A stretch of DNA of 64,000 nucleotides from Cystobacter fuscus DSM 2262. GTDB lineage: Bacteria > Myxococcota > Myxococcia > Myxococcales > Myxococcaceae. The notes beneath the pieces are model-generated. The model was given only the letters and a program-made list of their open reading frames with translations. It searched no databases and was not told where the DNA came from. The position numbers and the translations under genes were made by a program. The stretch lies in contig NZ_ANAH02000001.1 of NCBI RefSeq assembly GCF_000335475.2, positions 868,001 through 932,000 of the forward strand, given 5' to 3'. Shown piece by piece: positions 37,064-45,434 of the stretch; position 1 is the first letter of the stretch, and each line of letters opens with the position of its first letter.

Positions 37064-37091
37064 TACTCATGATTTTCGCATATAGTCAGTA
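37064..37091. promoter_or_regulatory. candidate HxlR operator region
   Basis: The divergent intergenic region holds an A/T-rich stretch bounded by TACT and AGTA (20 bases apart), an imperfect dyad of the kind bound by YodB/HxlR regulators. The match is weak, and position is the main argument. Confidence 0.3.
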
Positions 37092-37112
37092 AAAGTAGAG
37101 TGTGGAGGACGG

Positions 37113-37547
37113 ATGAAGAAACAACGCAAACCCTCGGACTTCTGCTGCCCGGTGGAATTGACCCTCAACGTCATCGGCGGGAAGTGGAAGAGCGTCATCC
37201 TCTTCTATCTGATCCAGAAGGGAACGCTGCGCTTCAACGAGTTCCGGCGGCTCATGCCGCGCATCACGCTGCAGATGCTCACCAACCAGCTGCGCGAACT
37301 CGAGATGGACGGGGTGGTGCACCGCGAGGTCTACCCGCAGGTGCCCCCCAAGGTGGAGTACTCGCTCACCCCGTTCGGCAAGAGCCTCGAGCCCATCATC
37401 CTCCTCATGATCGAGTGGGGACGGAGCAACGAGAAACGCCTGCTCGCGGGTACGGGCGAGGGGGCGGCCGCCCCGCTGGAGGAGACGTGCGCCCCGGTCG
37501 AGGCGCCCATGCGCCCACCCCGGCGGGCTCACCCGGGACGTGCGTAG
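37113..37547 (+). CDS. HxlR-family transcriptional regulator
   Basis: 144 residues; GGAGGAC precedes the ATG. Family marks: [20 protein letters not shown] with Cys pair 11-12, [20 protein letters not shown] for the recognition helix and [16 protein letters not shown]. HxlR regulators such as YodB and HypR sense thiol-reactive quinones or hypochlorite through an N-terminal Cys, which is present here. It probably controls the divergent quinone reductase. The C-terminal 40 residues are a Pro/Ala-rich extension, and the gene's end overlaps the convergent PEBP gene by 19 bases. Confidence 0.92.
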   Translation: MKKQRKPSDFCCPVELTLNVIGGKWKSVILFYLIQKGTLRFNEFRRLMPRITLQMLTNQLRELEMDGVVHREVYPQVPPKVEYSLTPFGKSLEPIILLMIEWGRSNEKRLLAGTGEGAAAPLEETCAPVEAPMRPPRRAHPGRA

Positions 37548-38119
37548 ACGCCCACGGTCTCGCCGAACGCGAGCACGTGCCCTTGCACGGCCCGGAAGAG
37601 TTGCTGGCGTCCGAAGCCCGGCTCGAGTTCGAGGCGGCGGTCGAGTGCCAGCACCTGGAGGTGGTAGCGGTGCGGGATGTCGCCCCAGGGCGGAGCGCAG
37701 CCGGTGTAGCCCACGCGCAGGAAGCTGTTGCGACCTTGCACCGCCACGTCCACCCCCTGCGCCGGGATGCCCTCGGGCAGGGAGTCGCGCCCGGCGTCCA
37801 GGTCCGCGACGAGCCAGTGGACGAACGGCTCGGGAGTGGGCGCGTCCGGATCCTCCATCCAGACCACGAAGGATTCAGTGCCCGCGGGGCCCGCGCCCCA
37901 GCGCAACGGCGGGCTGAGCCCCGCTCCATCGGCGGTGTAGTGCACGGGGATGTCGCGCCCCTTCACGAAGGCGGGACTCATCACCACCAGGGGAGCCACC
38001 TGGCTCAAGTCCAGCCGGTATTGGGCGAGCCGCTCTTCCCCCGCTCGCTCGCCGGGACGTCCGCGCAACATCCGGGGCATGCCCAGGACGAGGCTTCGCA
38101 ACGTGTGGTTCAGGTTCAT
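37529..38119 (-). CDS. YbhB/YbcL (PEBP, Raf kinase inhibitor-like) protein
   Basis: 196 residues from the ATG at 38119; 27 residues of in-frame extension upstream look non-conserved. PEBP ligand pocket motifs are present: [20 protein letters not shown] (the DPDAP and HW elements) and [20 protein letters not shown]. Bacterial members are small ligand-binding proteins without a firmly known role. It is convergent with the HxlR gene, overlapping it at the 3' end. Confidence 0.88.
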   Translation of the reverse strand: MNLNHTLRSLVLGMPRMLRGRPGERAGEERLAQYRLDLSQVAPLVVMSPAFVKGRDIPVHYTADGAGLSPPLRWGAGPAGTESFVVWMEDPDAPTPEPFVHWLVADLDAGRDSLPEGIPAQGVDVAVQGRNSFLRVGYTGCAPPWGDIPHRYHLQVLALDRRLELEPGFGRQQLFRAVQGHVLAFGETVGVYARPG

Positions 38120-38462
38120 CCGCCGAAGGTAGGAACGGGTTCCCCTCCAGGCTTGAGCGGGCACTCGCCCGGCTGCTTCAGCTCGGCGGGAAAAAGACAT
38201 CGGCTCGAAACGGCCTCGGGTTGTCCCCCTCCGGGGTTCACGTTAAGGTCGCGCCCCTTCTGGCCACTTGGCGTTCCGATGGCGGCTCGGGCACTCACTG
38301 CCCGGTCGTAGGGCGCCCGGGTGGCACCTGTTCACGGCCCAGACCCCCCGGCTCTCCACTGGTCGCGCGAACGGCGGACCCCATGGCGTTCCTCGAAATC
38401 GAGCTGCTCCGGGCCACCGCCGAGCGCATCGATAGACGGGGCCCCGGGCCCGGGAGGAACGT
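38120..38462. other. 343-base gap without a supported gene
   Basis: Contains a GGGCCCCGGGCCC palindromic run near 38440 and a good GGGAGGAAC ribosome site for the small gene that follows. Frames crossing it have no start site or motif support. Confidence 0.5.
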
Positions 38463-38639
38463 ATGGAAGTGATCATCGTGTCGCTGTTGGGGATCCTGGC
38501 GTTTGGTGGCGTCTTCCTGCTTCTGGGCCCGGAGTGGTGGAGTTCCAGCCTGGGGACGCTCAAGAACAAGAAGAAGCCCGGCGAGGACGGCCCCTCCAAG
38601 GGTGGGTCCCAGCAGGACAAGTCCCAGAAGGGTGGGTAG
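38463..38639 (+). CDS. 58-residue single-pass membrane protein
   Basis: The ATG at 38463 follows GGGAGGAACGT. The N-terminus is one membrane helix (MEVIIVSLLGILAFGGVFLL), then a Trp pair (EWWSS) and a strongly charged Lys/Gly/Ser tail (LGTLKNKKKPGEDG, QQDKSQKGG). It lies 126 bases before a glutathione transferase gene on the same strand. Function unknown; the layout is that of a small tail-exposed membrane protein. Confidence 0.6.
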   Translation: MEVIIVSLLGILAFGGVFLLLGPEWWSSSLGTLKNKKKPGEDGPSKGGSQQDKSQKGG

Positions 38640-38765
38640 TCGCGAGGCCCTCACGACAGGAGGGCAATGTGCGCAGCGAGCGCTGCCGCCGCCAGGAGAT
38701 TTCCATGCTGGCGAGCGAGCACCCAGCGTACTCTCCCCCGCCCCCCTACCCCAGGAGAACGGCAC

Positions 38766-39371
38766 ATGAGCGACGAGATCGTCTTCTACCACAACCCCAA
38801 GTCGCGAGCGCAGATGGTGCACTGGATGCTCGAGGAGCTCGGTGGTGTCCCCTACCGGACCGTGCTCATCGACATGGAGAAGAAGGAGCACAAGACGCCG
38901 GAGTTCCTCGCCATCAACCCGATGGGCAAGCTGCCGACGCTCGTGCACGACGGCACCGTCATCACCGAGACGGCCGCGATCATCACCTACCTCGCCGACA
39001 CGTTCCCCCAGGCCGGGCTCGCCCCGCTGCCGGGAGACCCGCGCCGCGGCACCTATCTGCGCTGGCTCTTCTTCGGCGCGGGCTGTTTCGAGCCGGCGCT
39101 GCTCGACACCATGTTCAAGCGTCCGCCGGTCGAGAGCAAAGGTGCCCTGGGCTACGGCAGCTACGAGGACACGATCAACGCGCTCAAGAAGATGCTCGTC
39201 CCCGGCCCCTACATCCTCGGGGAGCAGTTCAGCGCGGCCGACGTCTACGTCGGGGCCTCGCTGAGCTGGGGCGCGAAGTTCGGCGCGCCCGGTCTGGACG
39301 AGCCCATCTTCAAGAATTACATCGAGCGCATCACCTCGCGCCTGGCCTACAAGATCACGTCGGGCGGCTAG
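38766..39371 (+). CDS. glutathione S-transferase family protein
   Basis: 201 residues from the ATG at 38766 with an AGGAGAA site. Thioredoxin-fold N-domain: YHNPKSRAQMVHWMLEELG with SRA at the catalytic Ser/Tyr position, and NPMGKLPTLVHDGTVITETA, whose cis-Pro and Glu/Thr bind glutathione. The C-domain is helical with the usual FSAADVYVGASLSWG capping motif. It detoxifies electrophiles in the cytoplasm. A second GST gene follows 157 bases later on the same strand. Confidence 0.92.
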   Translation: MSDEIVFYHNPKSRAQMVHWMLEELGGVPYRTVLIDMEKKEHKTPEFLAINPMGKLPTLVHDGTVITETAAIITYLADTFPQAGLAPLPGDPRRGTYLRWLFFGAGCFEPALLDTMFKRPPVESKGALGYGSYEDTINALKKMLVPGPYILGEQFSAADVYVGASLSWGAKFGAPGLDEPIFKNYIERITSRLAYKITSGG

Positions 39372-39528
39372 AGCCGTGGGCGGCAGCCGCCCCGTCAGTG
39401 TCCATTGGCCGGGGGCACCGCTCACGCACCAGGTGATAGCGTCGGACGAGCGAGCCATGGGCCCCGGGTTCTCCCGGGGAGAGGGAGGTCCGAGCCTCCT
39501 GATCGTCTGACCGTGAAAGGATGAAGAG

Positions 39529-40188
39529 ATGGCCCGCATCCGGGTGAGCGCGTTTCGTTGGGTACCGCCTTTCGCGCAGGGAGTGGTGCGCGAGTTTCGT
39601 GTGCGCTGGGCGCTCGAGGAGGCGGGCCTCGCCTATGAAGAGCTGTTGATCGGACCGGAGGATCAACCGACCGAGGCCTATCGTCGTCTTCAGCCTTTCG
39701 GGCAGGTGCCCGCCTACGAGGAGGACGGGCTGGTGCTGTTCGAGTCCGGAGCCATCGTGCTGCACATCGCCGAGCGGTCCGAGGCACTGATGCCCCCCGA
39801 GCCTCACGCCCGGGCGCGCGCGAAGACCTGGATGTTCGCGGCGCTGAACACGGTGGAACCGGCGATCCAGAAGCTCGCCGAGATTGATTTGTTTCACCCT
39901 GGCGAGGAGTGGGCGAAGCAGCACCGGCCCCAGGCGGTCGAGGCGGTGAGGCAGCGGCTGGCGGACCTGGCGCGCTGGATGGAGGGGCGCGACTACCTCG
40001 AGGAGCGCTTCACCGCGGCGGACCTGCTCATGACGACGGTGTTGAGCATCCTGCGTCACACGCAACTGGTCGCGGAGCAACCGGTGCTCGAGGCCTACCA
40101 CGCACGGTGCGCGGCACGGCCCGCGTACCGGAAGGCGATGGCCGACCACCTGGCACCCTTCGCCAGGAACGCACCACCAAGCGTCTAG
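39529..40188 (+). CDS. glutathione S-transferase-like protein
   Basis: 219 residues. N-domain VREFRVRWALEEAGLAYEEL, PFGQVPAYEEDGLVLFESGA (the ES pair contacts glutathione) and C-domain FTAADLLMTTVLSIL. The usual catalytic residue region near the N-terminus reads VSAFRWVPPFAQ, so the attacking residue is unclear. It is distinct from the preceding GST, so they are not recent duplicates. Confidence 0.9.
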   Translation: MARIRVSAFRWVPPFAQGVVREFRVRWALEEAGLAYEELLIGPEDQPTEAYRRLQPFGQVPAYEEDGLVLFESGAIVLHIAERSEALMPPEPHARARAKTWMFAALNTVEPAIQKLAEIDLFHPGEEWAKQHRPQAVEAVRQRLADLARWMEGRDYLEERFTAADLLMTTVLSILRHTQLVAEQPVLEAYHARCAARPAYRKAMADHLAPFARNAPPSV

Positions 40189-40257
40189 CCATACCCGCAC
40201 GAAGCGTACGAGCAGGCGGCCCTGGCGCGTCGCGTCATGATGCTTACCCATTGCGCC

Positions 40258-41196
40258 ATGGACGCCATCTCTCTACTCAAACAGGACCACGCCACCCTCC
40301 GGAAGCTGTTCAAGCGCTACGAAGCGCTCAAACACGGAGGGGACGTCAGCAAGAAGCAGGAGATCTCCCGGCGCATCATCCTGGAGCTTTCCATCCACGC
40401 CGCCATCGAGGAGCAGGTCTTCTATCCCTCGGTGAAGGCTCACGATTCGAGGTGGATCGAGCGGATCGACGAGGCGCTCGAGGAGCACCGGGTCGCGAAG
40501 TGGGAGCTCGCCGCGATCGAGCGGATGAGCCCGGAGGAGCCGCGGTTCGACGCCCGGTTCACCGTGCTGGTGCAGAACGTGCTGCATCACATCGAGGAAG
40601 AGGAGAACGGGCTGTTCGCCCGCATCCACCAGACGTTCACCCAGGGGGAGCTCGACGCCATGGCGGACGCGCTCACCTTCGCGAAGCGCGCGGTGCCGAC
40701 GCACCCACACCCGATGCTCCCGGATGAGCCGCCCGGCAACCTGGTGATGCCGCTGGTGGCGGTGTTCGACCGGGGCCGGGACCTGGTCACCGAGCTGGTG
40801 GAACGCGGCCTGGAGTGGGCACGGCAGCTCGGCGAGGTGGGACGCGAGCGCGCGGAGGAGGTGGGCGAGAAGGCACGCAAGTGGACGCTCGAGGCCCCGG
40901 GCCGGGGACTGAAGGTGTCCAGCGACGTGCTCGAGGAGACCCGGGGCATGGCGCGCGACGCGAGCCGGAATGCCCGGCGCATGGCGGAACAGGCGGCGAG
41001 TGATGTCACCCCCAGGACGGGAAACGGGGAGCCACGCCGCAATGGCGCGAGCGCCCACCGAGCGAAGGCGTCCCATCCGCCCAGGCAGCGGGGAAGCGTG
41101 AGCCGTCAAGCGAGCGCCCCCGCCGGGAAGACCGCGCGCAAACACACCACGAGCGAGAAGGGGAACTCCGCCGGGAAGTCCGCCCCGCGAGCGTAG
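40258..41196 (+). CDS. hemerythrin-like domain protein with basic C-terminal tail
   Basis: 312 residues from the ATG at 40258. The HHE-type helical bundle (1-140) has KQDHATLRKLFKRYE, LSIHAAIEEQVFYPSV, LEEHRVAKWEL and VLHHIEEEENGLF, which supply the His/Glu di-iron ligands. The middle is an amphipathic helix (LVTELVERGLEWARQLGEV). The last 70 residues are a disordered Arg/Lys/Ala/Ser tail (RRNGASAHRAKASHPPRQR) that could bind DNA or polyanions. Likely roles are oxygen, nitric oxide or iron sensing; the tail is unusual. Confidence 0.88.
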   Translation: MDAISLLKQDHATLRKLFKRYEALKHGGDVSKKQEISRRIILELSIHAAIEEQVFYPSVKAHDSRWIERIDEALEEHRVAKWELAAIERMSPEEPRFDARFTVLVQNVLHHIEEEENGLFARIHQTFTQGELDAMADALTFAKRAVPTHPHPMLPDEPPGNLVMPLVAVFDRGRDLVTELVERGLEWARQLGEVGRERAEEVGEKARKWTLEAPGRGLKVSSDVLEETRGMARDASRNARRMAEQAASDVTPRTGNGEPRRNGASAHRAKASHPPRQRGSVSRQASAPAGKTARKHTTSEKGNSAGKSAPRA

Positions 41197-41214
41197 GGGC
41201 GCCGCGGAGGTGAA

Positions 41215-41245
41215 GGTAGCGGGTTGCGCGCGCGTACCCGCTACC
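41215..41245. terminator. hairpin between convergent genes
   Basis: GGTAGCGGGT and ACCCGCTACC, perfect 10-base arms with an 11-base alternating GC loop, 18 bases after the hemerythrin-like stop and about 110 bases after the end of the large minus-strand gene. It could terminate both; there is no U-tract. Confidence 0.5.
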
Positions 41246-41354
41246 GGGCGCGGGCCTTCCTCGCCTTGCGAGTGGCGTGGACGCGCCGTTCTGCCCGGCC
41301 ATGGCGGCGTGACGCACCTCCACGTTCCCGAGGAAGTGCGCCAGGGCCCCTCCC

Positions 41355-44300
41355 CTACGCCACCGAGAGCTGGAAGCTCGCGTCGAGCGAGCCCAGCTCG
41401 TTGGAGACCGTCACCGTGTAGGAGGTGGCCGGCATCGGCGAGGGATCCGTGTCGGGCACCTGGGTGATGGTGCCGCTGTCCTCCAGGAAGCGAAGGAAGG
41501 AGGGCAGCGCCGGGCGGATGATCCACTTCACCTTGTCACCGCGCTCCAGGCCCAGGGGGATGTTCAGCTCACGGTCGCTCACCTGGAGGTCCAGGCGCGC
41601 GGGCACCGTCAGCGCCTCGGGCTTGCTGTCCTGCACGCTGACGCACCAGAGGAAGGGCGTCCCCGACACCTTCAGCGCGTCGCCCTCGCGGCACAGGAAG
41701 CGCACCTGCCCGCCCACCTGGACGGAGATGTGCGCCTGGGCCGCGCGGGCCGTCTTGTCCTGGTCCATCTCCACTCCACCCGTCACCTCCACCGTCCAGA
41801 CCTGGCGACTGGCGTCATTGCCCGGCAGCCGCTCGCCCACGAAGCCCACCGTCCCGTCGGCCTCCGCGGTGAGCAGGAAGTTGGCCAGCAGCGCCCCGGA
41901 GTGCGGGGCCTGGGCGTAGAGGAGCGCGCCGCTGTCGCCCTCGGCCAGGAAGCCCAGCACGGTGTGGTGGTCGTTCTTCGCCGCGCCCAGGCTGGCCGCG
42001 CGCCGCGGCGGCGGGGGAGGCTCCACCGGCTGCGCCGGCTGCACGGGGGTGTCGGAGATGGTGACGAAGCCGTTGGCGTCCCCCACCACCTGCAGCCCCA
42101 GGCCGCGTACCAGCACCTGCTTGCGGTCCAGCGACTCCTTGATGGCGAGGTTCTCGATGGAGGCCTCGTGGGGCATCTCCAGGCCCACCGCGCGGGCCCG
42201 CTCGCCGAGGAACTCCTCCACCGCCGTGGGCCGCGGCCGCGTGAAGATGATGATGAGGGTGATGATGCCGCCAATCGCCGCCAGGATGGCCAGCGCGCCG
42301 AACACCATCGACATCGCGCTGAGCACCGTGCCCAGCGTGGTGGCCCCCACGACGAAGGCGGCGATGTCGAAGCTGATGGCGAGGATGTCCAGGATGGCGC
42401 CGGCCACCATGAAGCTGTGCAGCACCTTCTCCTCGGTCGTCTTGGCATCCTTGAGGTCCATGGCGCTGGTGACGAGGTTGAAGATGGCCAGCCCCATGCC
42501 CACCACCCAGGTGGCCACGCGCCGCAGCCCAGCGCCGAGCAGCCGCTTGATGGCGCCCGGCTCCACCATGTGCTTCGCCCAGAAGCTGGGGACCGTGGCC
42601 ATGGCGCTCGCGGCGGCCTGCGACGCGCGGGTGGTGCCCACCAGGTAGCGCGCCATGCTGTTGGCGTAGGCTCCTTCAATGGCCCGGGCATCCACCTTCT
42701 CGATGCCCACCCAGTGCTTGAGCGCGCCGCCCGCCGTGCCCGTTACCCGGTAGGCGGCCCGCAGCTCCACGGAGCCCAGCACCACCTCCACCATCACGGG
42801 GGCGAACATGCCCACGGCCACCGCGAGCGCCTGCGCCTTCTGTCGCTCCGTCATGGTGTTCCACTGCCCGGTGGCGGCGTTGACGATGACGCCCACGAAG
42901 CCCGCGGCCCCCATGCCCACCATCACCACGCGCGAGATCGTGGTGCACAGCGTGCGCAGCGCGCTCTCGGAGAAGCTGGCGAACCTCGGGAAGCGGTTGC
43001 GCAAGTCCCACGCCACGAAGTAGCCCACCGCCGCCACCGAGCCGGCCAGCTCCGAGAGCACCCGGGGCAGCTGGATGCGCTTGCCCGTCACCTCCCAGAT
43101 TTTCTTGCCCAGCTCCGTGCCGGCCTGGCCTGCGCCCATCAAGGTGAGAAGCACCTCCATCACACCGGAGACGATGGTCGCGGCCTTCTCCGTCCCCTTG
43201 GCATTTACGTACTCCTGCAGGTGCTGGAGCACCTCCTTCACCTTCTCATCCTGCACCGCGCCCGGGTTCTCGCAGTACTTGTGGATGAGGTCGACCATCA
43301 CCTTGCGCAGGTTGTCCACGTTGGCCGACAGGTCCATGGTGCCGGTGAGCACCTCCAGCAGGTTGAAGAGCTGGAGCGTCTCGGAGAACTTCCGGGCGAA
43401 GTAGCCGCTCGGGTCGAGCAGGCCCAGCAGCGTCACCACGCCCTGCACCGCGTAGAGCGACTCCATGCTCTTGGTCTTCTTGAGCTGCAGCCGCAGCTGG
43501 TTGAGGAAGCCCTCGCGGGTGACACGGCGGTAGACGACGTAGGCCCAGTAGCGCTTGTCCTGGCCCTTGGCCGCCACCTCCTTGATGTCATCGAGCATCG
43601 CCTGGAAGGCGTCGCGGGTGGGCTGGTCGGGAGCCGCCTTGAGCCGCCGCGTGATCTCCTCGGCCCACTTCGCGGCGTCGGTGGCGATGTGCGCCGCATG
43701 CGCGGTGGCGTTCTGCTCCTGGTCATTGAGGTAGTCGGCGAACTCCTTGAAGCGCATGCGGAAGCGGCGCGCATAGAGCAGCGGCGCCTGCTGCGCGTAG
43801 ATGTCCGATTGGGAGATGCGCGACTTGAGCATCTGCTCGGCGCGCAGCAGGTTGAGCTTGCGCAGCCCCTTGTCGCTGCTCTGCGAGCGCATCGCCGCGG
43901 CGAGGTAGGGCGTACCCAGGCCGCGGTAGAATTCGCGCACCTCCTTGACGCCCTCCTCGCCGTCCTTCTTGCCGCCCTTCTCCGCGATGAGCCGCAGCTC
44001 CCCCTCCAACTCGATGGGCGCCTGGCTGATGTAGCGCTCGCGCAGTGCCGGCTCCATGTAGAAGTGGATGATCTGGAAGAGGTCGCCGCGCACCTCCTCC
44101 TGCACCACGTCGCGCGTGATGCCCTTGTCGTCGGCGGCGTAGGGCATCATGTTCATCAGCGCGTCGAGGTCCAGCTGCGGCGCGGCGGTGGCGGCGGCCA
44201 GGCGCCGCGCCGTCCAGTCCACCGTGGCCATGGCGGTGTCCGCGACGGTGGCCCCGTCCGCGGCGGCGAGCACGGTGTTGCGCTCCGCCACGAGCGACAG

Positions 44301-45434
44301 CACGGCCGAGCACCGGCGGCCGTTGCCGCCCTCGAGCACCGTCTCGCCGTCATTGGAGAAGCGCAGCATGCCGGTGGCGGGCAGGCCCGCCAGCTGGGCC
44401 AGGTGCCCGGGCAGCCCCGTCCAGTGCAGCTCGTCGCCCAGGCGCTGCACGGCGGCGCGGGCGCCGGCCACCTCGAGATGCTCGCCATGCACCAGGAAGG
44501 GCAGCCGCGTGCCCTCCAGCTGGTAGAGGCCGACAATCGCGTCGTTGTCCGCCACGCCCCGCACGGCGTACGCCACGCTCTGCCCGTCCACCTTGCAGGC
44601 GATGGCCCCGCTGAGCTTGTCCGCCCACTGGTTGATGTGGAAGGCGCCCAGGAAGGGAAAAACGGTGGCGATGCCGCGGTCGTCCGGGGCGAGCCCGCTC
44701 CGGTCGTCCTCGGCAATGGCCTCCACGTCATCGATGCTGAAGTCGAAGCGCAACCGCCTGATGGTGCGCTCGCCCACCTTCACCGTCTCATCCACGAGGG
44801 TGGAGGCGAAGTCCTCGCCGTCCCTGCCCGCCTTCCAACCCACCTGCGTCTGCAGGTCGCTGAAGCTCATGTCGATTTCACGGGTGTGGGCGCCAACCTC
44901 CTCGGAGTCCACCACGCGCAACGTCCAGCGCAGGGCCTCGCCGCTCCAGGTGGCCTGCTTCCACGCGGCGCTGTCCTCGCTCCAGAAGAGCGACTGCTCG
45001 CGCTGGAGCACGGCGCCCGCGTTGCGCGAGAGGGTGCAGCGGAAGTGGCTCTCGGTGACGATGGACACGGGCGCCTCGGTGGCGCCGAAGGTGACGTGCC
45101 CCATGCCGCTGCCGCGGTGGGAGGCGAAGCGCAGGCTGCCGGCCCGGCGCGCCTCGCCCGCGCCCTGCGCCCAGGACAGACCCAGCCCATCGCTGGCCAC
45201 CCGCAGGTGCTCGGGACGGATTTCCACCGCGTCCACGAAGAGGCGTGGCTTCTGCCCGGCGCGGTTCGGCCACAGCACCGTCACGGCGTGGGTGCCAAGC
45301 CGCGCGTCGTGCGTGGACTCCGCGCTCTGGAGGCGGTAGCGGCGGGCGCCACCGGCAAGGGAGGACAGCAGGTTGTCGGTGCGCTCCTGCGCGCTCTCGC
45401 GGCCGAAGCGGGGGTGATGGTCAGGCATTCTCAT
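41355..45434 (-). CDS. 1359-residue multi-domain protein with hydrophobic hairpins
   Basis: The start is the ATG at 45434 (MRMPDHHPRF), 14 bases inside the previous gene's end, with GAGGT upstream. Residues 1 to about 460 are mainly beta (LRFASHRGSGMGHVTFGAT, FPFLGAFHINQWADKL). About 470-800 is helical with long charged helices. About 830-890 and 976-1068 hold at least four or five membrane-type segments (VVMVGMGAAGFVGVIVNAA, VAVGMFAPVMVEVVLGSV, LDILAISFDIAAFVVGATTL, MVFGALAILAAIGGIITLII). A Pro-rich linker near 1110 leads to beta domains ending in an Ig-like SYTVTVSNELGSLDASFQLS. There is no signal peptide. I recognise no family; a pore-forming or membrane-inserting effector is one reading. 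Confidence 0.8.
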   Translation of the reverse strand: MRMPDHHPRFGRESAQERTDNLLSSLAGGARRYRLQSAESTHDARLGTHAVTVLWPNRAGQKPRLFVDAVEIRPEHLRVASDGLGLSWAQGAGEARRAGSLRFASHRGSGMGHVTFGATEAPVSIVTESHFRCTLSRNAGAVLQREQSLFWSEDSAAWKQATWSGEALRWTLRVVDSEEVGAHTREIDMSFSDLQTQVGWKAGRDGEDFASTLVDETVKVGERTIRRLRFDFSIDDVEAIAEDDRSGLAPDDRGIATVFPFLGAFHINQWADKLSGAIACKVDGQSVAYAVRGVADNDAIVGLYQLEGTRLPFLVHGEHLEVAGARAAVQRLGDELHWTGLPGHLAQLAGLPATGMLRFSNDGETVLEGGNGRRCSAVLSLVAERNTVLAAADGATVADTAMATVDWTARRLAAATAAPQLDLDALMNMMPYAADDKGITRDVVQEEVRGDLFQIIHFYMEPALRERYISQAPIELEGELRLIAEKGGKKDGEEGVKEVREFYRGLGTPYLAAAMRSQSSDKGLRKLNLLRAEQMLKSRISQSDIYAQQAPLLYARRFRMRFKEFADYLNDQEQNATAHAAHIATDAAKWAEEITRRLKAAPDQPTRDAFQAMLDDIKEVAAKGQDKRYWAYVVYRRVTREGFLNQLRLQLKKTKSMESLYAVQGVVTLLGLLDPSGYFARKFSETLQLFNLLEVLTGTMDLSANVDNLRKVMVDLIHKYCENPGAVQDEKVKEVLQHLQEYVNAKGTEKAATIVSGVMEVLLTLMGAGQAGTELGKKIWEVTGKRIQLPRVLSELAGSVAAVGYFVAWDLRNRFPRFASFSESALRTLCTTISRVVMVGMGAAGFVGVIVNAATGQWNTMTERQKAQALAVAVGMFAPVMVEVVLGSVELRAAYRVTGTAGGALKHWVGIEKVDARAIEGAYANSMARYLVGTTRASQAAASAMATVPSFWAKHMVEPGAIKRLLGAGLRRVATWVVGMGLAIFNLVTSAMDLKDAKTTEEKVLHSFMVAGAILDILAISFDIAAFVVGATTLGTVLSAMSMVFGALAILAAIGGIITLIIIFTRPRPTAVEEFLGERARAVGLEMPHEASIENLAIKESLDRKQVLVRGLGLQVVGDANGFVTISDTPVQPAQPVEPPPPPRRAASLGAAKNDHHTVLGFLAEGDSGALLYAQAPHSGALLANFLLTAEADGTVGFVGERLPGNDASRQVWTVEVTGGVEMDQDKTARAAQAHISVQVGGQVRFLCREGDALKVSGTPFLWCVSVQDSKPEALTVPARLDLQVSDRELNIPLGLERGDKVKWIIRPALPSFLRFLEDSGTITQVPDTDPSPMPATSYTVTVSNELGSLDASFQLSVA

